DNA from: CAIUVD01 sp044338255
GTDB lineage: Bacteria > Planctomycetota > UBA11346
Length of the DNA stretch: 40,960 nucleotides
Assembly: GCA_044338255.1 (NCBI GenBank)
Contig: JBIILZ010000023.1
Location: forward strand, 1-40,960
Reading direction: 5' to 3'
The notes beneath the pieces are model-generated. The model was given only the letters and a program-made list of their open reading frames with translations, did no database searches and was not told the DNA's origin. Below, in pieces: positions 37,196-40,960 of this stretch (position 1 is the stretch's first letter; each line of letters starts with the position of its first letter). A program made the position numbers and the translations under genes.

Positions 37196-37699
37196 ATGCA
37201 ACCCACCACCACCGCCGAGATCGCGTCCTTGCCCACCTTCGGCATCCGGGAACTGCGCCAGCGCTTCGAGTCGCTGTTCAAGGAACCTGCCAGATCCTAC
37301 AACAAGGCCTGGCTGGTCCGCCGCATCGCCTGGCGGTTGCAGGCGCTGGATGAGGGCGATCTCAGTGTGCGCGCCCGTCAGCGCGCCGCCGAATTGGCCA
37401 CCGACGCCGAGATCCGCGTGACCCCGCCGCGCCCGAAGCCCGCGATCGAGGCCGGCGGACATCGCACCACGGTTGCGGCCCCCATCAGCGTGCACGCCAG
37501 TGGAACCCCCGCGCCTGGGACGTTGCTGACCAGAACCTATAAGGGCGCCATGATCCGGGTCACCGTGCTTCAGGACGGATTCTCCTGGAAAGGGGTGGTT
37601 TACCGTAGCCTGACCGCGGTGGCCAAGGCGATCACCGGCAGCCACCTGAGCGGGCGCGCCTTCTTCGGGTTGGCGCAGCACGCTGGCGAGGCGGCATGA
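37196..37699 (+). CDS. DUF2924 protein, partner of the recombinase
   Basis: The start is ATG 37196 with AGGAG seven bases upstream; the frame is open to 37085 but without a good ribosome site. The 167-residue product has the DUF2924 core: LPTFGIRELRQRFESLF, YNKAWLVRRIAWRLQALDEG, then PAPGTLLTRTYKGAMIRVTV, DGFSWKGVVYRSLTAVAKAI and HLSGRAFFGLA. DUF2924 proteins almost always sit directly before a large serine recombinase, and the last four bases here overlap the recombinase ATG. The role is unproven; binding DNA or directing excision is a common guess. Confidence 0.85.
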   Translation: MQPTTTAEIASLPTFGIRELRQRFESLFKEPARSYNKAWLVRRIAWRLQALDEGDLSVRARQRAAELATDAEIRVTPPRPKPAIEAGGHRTTVAAPISVHASGTPAPGTLLTRTYKGAMIRVTVLQDGFSWKGVVYRSLTAVAKAITGSHLSGRAFFGLAQHAGEAA

Positions 37700-39243
37700 A
37701 ACCTGACCCGACCATCCGGTGCGCGATCTACACCCGCAAGAGCACCGAGGAGGGGCTCGACAAGGAGTTCAACACGCTCGATGCCCAGCGTGAATCTGCT
37801 GAAGCGTTCATCGCCAGCCAGAAGTCCCATGGCTGGAAGTTGGTCCAGACCCGGTACGACGACGGTGGCTTCTCGGGCGGGAACACGGAGCGCCCGGCCC
37901 TCAAGCGGCTCATGGCGGACATCGAGGCCGGGCTGATCGACTGCGTGGTGGTCTACAAGGTCGATCGCATGTCGCGCAGCCTGCTCGACTTCGTGCAGAT
38001 GCTGCAGTCGTTCGAGCGCAAGCAGGTCGCCTTCGTCTCGGTGACCCAGGCCTTCAACACGACCACCTCGATGGGCCGGCTAACGCTGAACATCCTGCTC
38101 TCCTTCGCCCAGTTCGAGCGCGAGATAATCTCCGAACGTATCCGGGACAAGTGCGCAGCCAGCCGCCGGAAGGGCAAGTGGACCGGAGGTCGTCCCATGC
38201 TCGGCTATGACGTTGCCCCCGAGGGTCGGAAGCTCCTGGTCAACGAGGGTGAGGTGGCGCAAGTCCGGCGCCTCTTCGCCGCCTACCTGAAGCTCCGCAG
38301 TCTGAGCCTCCTCGTCAGCCACGCCCGGCAGCAGAACTGGCGCAACAAGACCTGGATCAACCGCAAGGGCGATCGAATCGGCGGCAGCTTCTTCACCAAG
38401 AGCCAGCTGGGCGACCTGCTCCACAACCCGATCTACATTGGGCAGGTGGTCTACAAAGATGAGCGCCATGCCGGCGAGCATCCGGCCATCATCGACGAGA
38501 AGACTTTCACCGCCGTCCAGCAGGTCCTGCTGGAGCAGGACCGCACCGGCGGCGCCATCCATCGGATCAAGCACCACGCCCTCCTGCGCGGCCTGCTCCG
38601 CTGTGGCCCCTGTGGCTGCGGGATGACCCACTCCTACCGCTCTGTTCGTGGCGGCACCCGAGCCTACCGGCATTACGTCTGCCAGAACCGGAACACCGGC
38701 AACTCCGCGGCCTGCCCAACGCCCTGGTTGCCTGCCGAGGAGATCGAACGGCTGGTGGTGGACCAGATCGCCGACATCGGCCGGGATGACGCTCTGGCGA
38801 TGGAGGTCCTGACCGAGATGCGGTCGCAGGGCGAGGCGGAGGCCAAGGCGGCAGCTGAGCGGTGCAGCACGGCAGAAGCAGCCGTCGTGTCGCTGGACCG
38901 CAGCCTGCGCCAGGCTGTTTCCGGGAAGAAGGCGATCGACCCGGCCCAACTAGCCGATCTCAACGAACGTCTGCGGCAGGCCGAGTCTGAGGCAGCCCAG
39001 GCGCGGGCGCAGCGGGAGGCGTTGGCTGCGGCCGTCCCTGAGATCGGGGTTGCACGCTCGGCGCTACGCACCTTCACCCCGGTGCTGCGCGCCCTCTGTC
39101 CGCAGGACCAGGTGCAGTTGATGCAGGCTCTGCTGACCTCGGTCACCGTGGACGCCGGCAGTGGCAACCTGGTCCTGGCCTTTCGCCCGACCGGCATCAC
39201 CGCGTTGATCGAACACGCCGACCCGGTGGAGACGGTGTCATGA
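37696..39243 (+). CDS. Large serine recombinase (integrase)
   Basis: The 515-residue enzyme integrates or excises the element at attachment sites. The catalytic domain starts MKPDPTIRCAIYTRKSTEEG, with Ser16 as nucleophile, then DAQRESAEAFI, YDDGGFSGGNTERPAL, and YKVDRMSRSLLDF. The recombinase domain follows, then a zinc ribbon (CGPCGCG, HYVCQNRNTGNSAACP). A long coiled coil lies at about residues 375-445 (EAEAKAAAERCSTAEA). The end (FRPTGITALIEHADPVETVS) is typical. It overlaps the DUF2924 gene and the HTH gene by four bases on each side. It points to site-specific integration by a non-tyrosine enzyme. The att sites were not found by eye. Confidence 0.93.
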   Translation: MKPDPTIRCAIYTRKSTEEGLDKEFNTLDAQRESAEAFIASQKSHGWKLVQTRYDDGGFSGGNTERPALKRLMADIEAGLIDCVVVYKVDRMSRSLLDFVQMLQSFERKQVAFVSVTQAFNTTTSMGRLTLNILLSFAQFEREIISERIRDKCAASRRKGKWTGGRPMLGYDVAPEGRKLLVNEGEVAQVRRLFAAYLKLRSLSLLVSHARQQNWRNKTWINRKGDRIGGSFFTKSQLGDLLHNPIYIGQVVYKDERHAGEHPAIIDEKTFTAVQQVLLEQDRTGGAIHRIKHHALLRGLLRCGPCGCGMTHSYRSVRGGTRAYRHYVCQNRNTGNSAACPTPWLPAEEIERLVVDQIADIGRDDALAMEVLTEMRSQGEAEAKAAAERCSTAEAAVVSLDRSLRQAVSGKKAIDPAQLADLNERLRQAESEAAQARAQREALAAAVPEIGVARSALRTFTPVLRALCPQDQVQLMQALLTSVTVDAGSGNLVLAFRPTGITALIEHADPVETVS

Positions 39244-39674
39244 ATGGCCTCGCCATCGAACGCCGCATCCATTTCGGCAACCTGGCGTCCTCGCCGAAAG
39301 GTGGACGTCGGACGGTGATCCGCGCTGGCCCAGCGCCCGTCGCACCTGAGCCGGCGACTCGGCGCACCCCGCGCGTGGCCAAGCTGATGGCGCTGGCCCT
39401 GCGTTGCGATCACTTGATCCGCTCGGGCGCCGTCCACGACGCGACCGATCTCGCCGCCATCGCGCATGTCAGCCAGCCCAGGATGTCGCAGATCCTCAAC
39501 CTGACCCTACTGGCTCCCGACATCCAGGAGGCGCTGCTCTTCATCGACGACGATGACGATGGTCGCCTGTGCGAACATCACCTCCGCCCCATCACCCACC
39601 TGGTCCGCTGGGAGGATCAACGTGTCGCCTGGCACCGCCTCGCGCCGCCGCCGCGCTCTGAAATCCCGGCATGA
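39240..39674 (+). CDS. HTH protein downstream of recombinase
   Basis: The 144-residue protein overlaps the recombinase by four bases (ATGA). It has a basic N-terminus (RRIHFGNLASSPKGGRR) and a helix-turn-helix, VHDATDLAAIAHVSQPRMSQ, that continues into ILNLTLLAPDIQEALLFI. The 'VSxxRxSQIxNLxLLAPDIQE' motif recurs in proteins that follow this type of recombinase. An Asp run (IDDDDDGRLCEHH) then a C-terminal WHRLAPPPRSEIPA follow. It is probably a DNA-binding partner, possibly a recombination directionality factor or att-site binder, but that is inferred from position. Confidence 0.75.
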   Translation: MNGLAIERRIHFGNLASSPKGGRRTVIRAGPAPVAPEPATRRTPRVAKLMALALRCDHLIRSGAVHDATDLAAIAHVSQPRMSQILNLTLLAPDIQEALLFIDDDDDGRLCEHHLRPITHLVRWEDQRVAWHRLAPPPRSEIPA

Positions 39675-39686
39675 CAACGAGTTGAG

Positions 39687-39725
39687 TTCAGGGGCAAACA
39701 CGCCCTGAAGGGTCACTATTGACCC
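39687..39725 (+). other. Paired hairpins after recombinase module
   Basis: TTCAGGG/CCCTGAA (39687-39693 with 39703-39709) is followed at once by GGGTCA/TGACCC (39710-39715 with 39720-39725). Both stems are perfect. They lie in the 89-bp gap between the HTH gene and the last gene. They could terminate the recombinase operon, bind the HTH protein, or mark an attachment site. TTGACC within the second arm could serve as a -35 for the next gene, but no good -10 is visible. Confidence 0.45.
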
Positions 39726-39763
39726 ATTGCCTAACGACATAGTGTGGCCCGGACGAGGCCGCC

Positions 39764-40864
39764 ATGACTGCAATCGCCAATCCACGCAAGCTTTTGTCGC
39801 AGCTGTCTTTGAGCGCTATCTCGGAATACGCCATCAAGCGGAATCGCCTGGCGGGCTTCGATTGGAAGACGGTGACCGAGGAGGACCGCGCGCCACTGCT
39901 GGAGGCCTTCGACCAGTTGCAGGGCGAGCCGCGGAACGCGCTGGTCGCCGAACTCATGGAGGCCGAATACATGGCCACCGAGATCGGCTTTCGCGCCCTG
40001 GTCAGCGAGGCCAAGGCGCAGGGCATCGATCTGCCCGGCCAGTTCACCGACACGCAGGGGCTGCACGACCGGGCGCTGCTGACCCTCGCCCGCCACCATG
40101 ACGACTTCTGGGCTACGGCCACCCGCTTCGCCATCGCCGACGCGCTCTCCGAGGGCAAGTCCTGGCGCAAGCGTAAGGGCGTGCCGGTCGCCACGCCCCA
40201 GGTCGGAGCCGTGTTCCTAGAGGCGTTGAGCACGGACATCTCGACCTGCTACCACGATGAGGGACGCGGCGAGCACTGCGAGGTCGAGCATGCCCAGCGC
40301 GATGGTGGTCAGCACTACTTCTTCGCCACCCTGTCGGACTACCCGCGCAATACCGGCATCTTCGACACCAAGACGGGCAAGCTCCGGCGGACCATCCAGC
40401 CGGGCACCTACGAGGTGATCATCGTCTACGAAGCGGGCCAGCACACCGCCACCCTCGACATCCACGCCAAGGGCGGCGCCAAGATCCAGGATGCGATCAT
40501 GGCCAGGTTCAGCGACAGCATCCTGCGCCAGAAGCTGCCGCCCGAGGATTTCCGTCGCCGCAAGGCCGCGACCATGAACCTGGCGATCTTCAGCCAACGG
40601 CCGGACTTGAAGCTCGATCCCAAGGACGGCCTCGCGTCGGTCCGGGTGGTCGCGCTCCGCTTCGGGCGGGTCAACCAGGCCGGGCGCAAGCACGCGATCG
40701 AGATCGATCCACGCAAAAATCCTGATGCCGACGTCTACGACGAGATGGCCGACTCGATGCAGGCGCAGGCCATCGATCCGCAGGCGGTGCTGCCGGGGCG
40801 GGCGACCCTGCTGTTCACCGAGCAGGGCGAGGCCAAGCGTAAGCCTCCGATAACGCCCCGATGA
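39764..40864 (+). pseudogene. Unknown protein, 3' end replaced by IS
   Basis: I do not recognise this gene. It starts MTAIANPRKLLSQLSLSAIS behind GAGG, and codes for about 358 native residues before the IS begins at 40839. The last eight residues (RKPPITPR) and the stop are from the IS. The N-terminal 130 residues are helical (EYAIKRNRLAGFDWKTVTEE, LVAELMEAEYMATEIGFRAL). The second half is beta-rich, with YEVIIVYEAGQHTATLDIHA and SVRVVALRFGRVNQAGRKHA. The break falls inside LLFTEQGEAK, so a C-terminal domain has probably been lost. No membrane segment or catalytic motif is seen. It is the last gene inward from the right IS, beyond the recombinase, and may be host DNA or cargo. Confidence 0.6.
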
Positions 40865-40873
40865 ATCCCCACT

Positions 40874-40903
40874 CCCCTCCGGCATAGTGGCCAGCCGGAG
40901 GGG
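40874..40903 (+). promoter_or_regulatory. Hairpin masking the tnpA ribosome binding site (right IS copy)
   Basis: This is the right-hand copy of the 10-bp-arm, 10-base-loop hairpin. Its 3' arm GCCGGAGGGG contains the Shine-Dalgarno of tnpA, whose ATG is at 40907. Readthrough from the interrupted gene, which is transcribed toward the IS, would be expected to make this fold and so keep transposase translation low. Confidence 0.55.
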
Positions 40904-40906
40904 CGC

Positions 40907-40960
40907 ATGAAGTCATCACCAACAGCGAAGAAATCACTACGACGCCGACGTGGCGCGAGC
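40907..40960 (+). CDS. IS66 accessory protein TnpA, N-terminal fragment
   Basis: The frame opens at ATG 40907, three bases after the GGAGGGG arm, and runs in frame to the last base of the window (18 codons, MKSSPTAKKSLRRRRGAS). It is the exact counterpart of the fragment at 1-59. The basic start fits IS66 TnpA, but the HTH part lies beyond the window. Confidence 0.5.
   Translation, partial: MKSSPTAKKSLRRRRGAS

Larger units (their letters stand above)
40839..40960 (+). mobile_element. IS66-like insertion sequence end, right copy (partial)
   Basis: This is the same IS terminus as at 1-127 in the opposite orientation, identical over all 122 bases. It begins GTAAGCC at 40839, with the native sequence of the interrupted gene ending just before. 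The perfect hairpin is at 40874-40883 and 40894-40903, and the tnpA start at 40907. Two copies of the same IS end facing inward imply two elements in inverted orientation around this 40.7-kb segment. The base before GTAA differs (G on the left copy, C on the right), as expected at independent insertion points. Confidence 0.7.

Noticed and set aside
6..40960. Terminal inverted repeats of a linear phage genome or a transposon as large as the window
   Set aside because: The shared end carries its own outward-reading ORF and interrupts a gene on each side. That fits an IS end rather than a phage terminus.

Overview
The window is one GC-rich prophage-like region, apparently caught between two copies of one insertion sequence. 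Bases 1-127 and 40839-40960 are the same IS end in opposite orientation. The shared sequence starts exactly at GTAAGCC and leads into the start of a small transposase-accessory ORF that reads outward on both sides, which looks like an IS66-family element. Both genes touching these ends are cut: a McrC-type gene on the left and an unrecognised gene on the right. The shared end is 122 bp as far as the window shows, and would be 127 bp if five more bases matched. That suggests an assembly contig that ends at a multicopy IS.

Region by region: (1) 113-2784, minus strand, an EVE-domain McrB homologue and a truncated McrC. (2) 2880-21826, minus strand, one long, tightly packed virion operon. In transcription order it carries a gpW-like protein, portal, a protease-scaffold-capsid fusion, a DUF2190 protein, head-tail joining genes, a small membrane protein, a cluster of short fibre and collagen-like proteins, tail tube, tail chaperone pair with a probable -1 frameshift, lipoprotein, tape measure, a large fibre, unknown structural proteins, a GT9-like glycosyltransferase and a small tail-like protein. 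(3) 21902-24395, minus strand, large terminase and a candidate small subunit. (4) 24517-26307, plus strand, four small genes, two of which are preceded by copies of the same 93-bp leader. (5) 26322-36653, minus strand, DNA metabolism: ParB-methyltransferase fusion, a hairpin array, primase-helicase, SF2 helicase, RuvC-like nuclease, DUF669 protein, Sak4-like ATPase, PD-(D/E)XK exonuclease and a sigma-70-like factor. A Phd/PIN toxin-antitoxin pair is inserted on the opposite strand. (6) 36973-39674, plus strand, a DUF2924 - large serine recombinase - HTH module. (7) 39764-40864, the unrecognised gene cut by the right IS.

The most interesting signal is a bipartite 41-bp element (GCCGGACTG, 14 variable bases, then CCGAATATTACSGGTAGA). 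It occurs three times, each time in sense orientation just upstream of a module: virion operon (21846-21886), recombination/replication operon (36021-36061) and recombinase operon (36870-36910). The second copy sits immediately after the sigma-like gene. I infer a phage-specific promoter set read by that factor.

The host is a GC-rich bacterium. The lipobox protein and GT9-like enzyme fit a Gram-negative cell. The DUF2924-recombinase-HTH trio, the DUF6900 protein and the style of the virion proteins recall prophages of Planctomycetota and related phyla, but this is an impression, not proof. Shine-Dalgarno motifs (GGAG/GGAGG) and 1-4-base stop/start overlaps are common and were used to choose starts. 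I saw no tRNA, rRNA or CRISPR array, and recognised no CI-type repressor and no endolysin.
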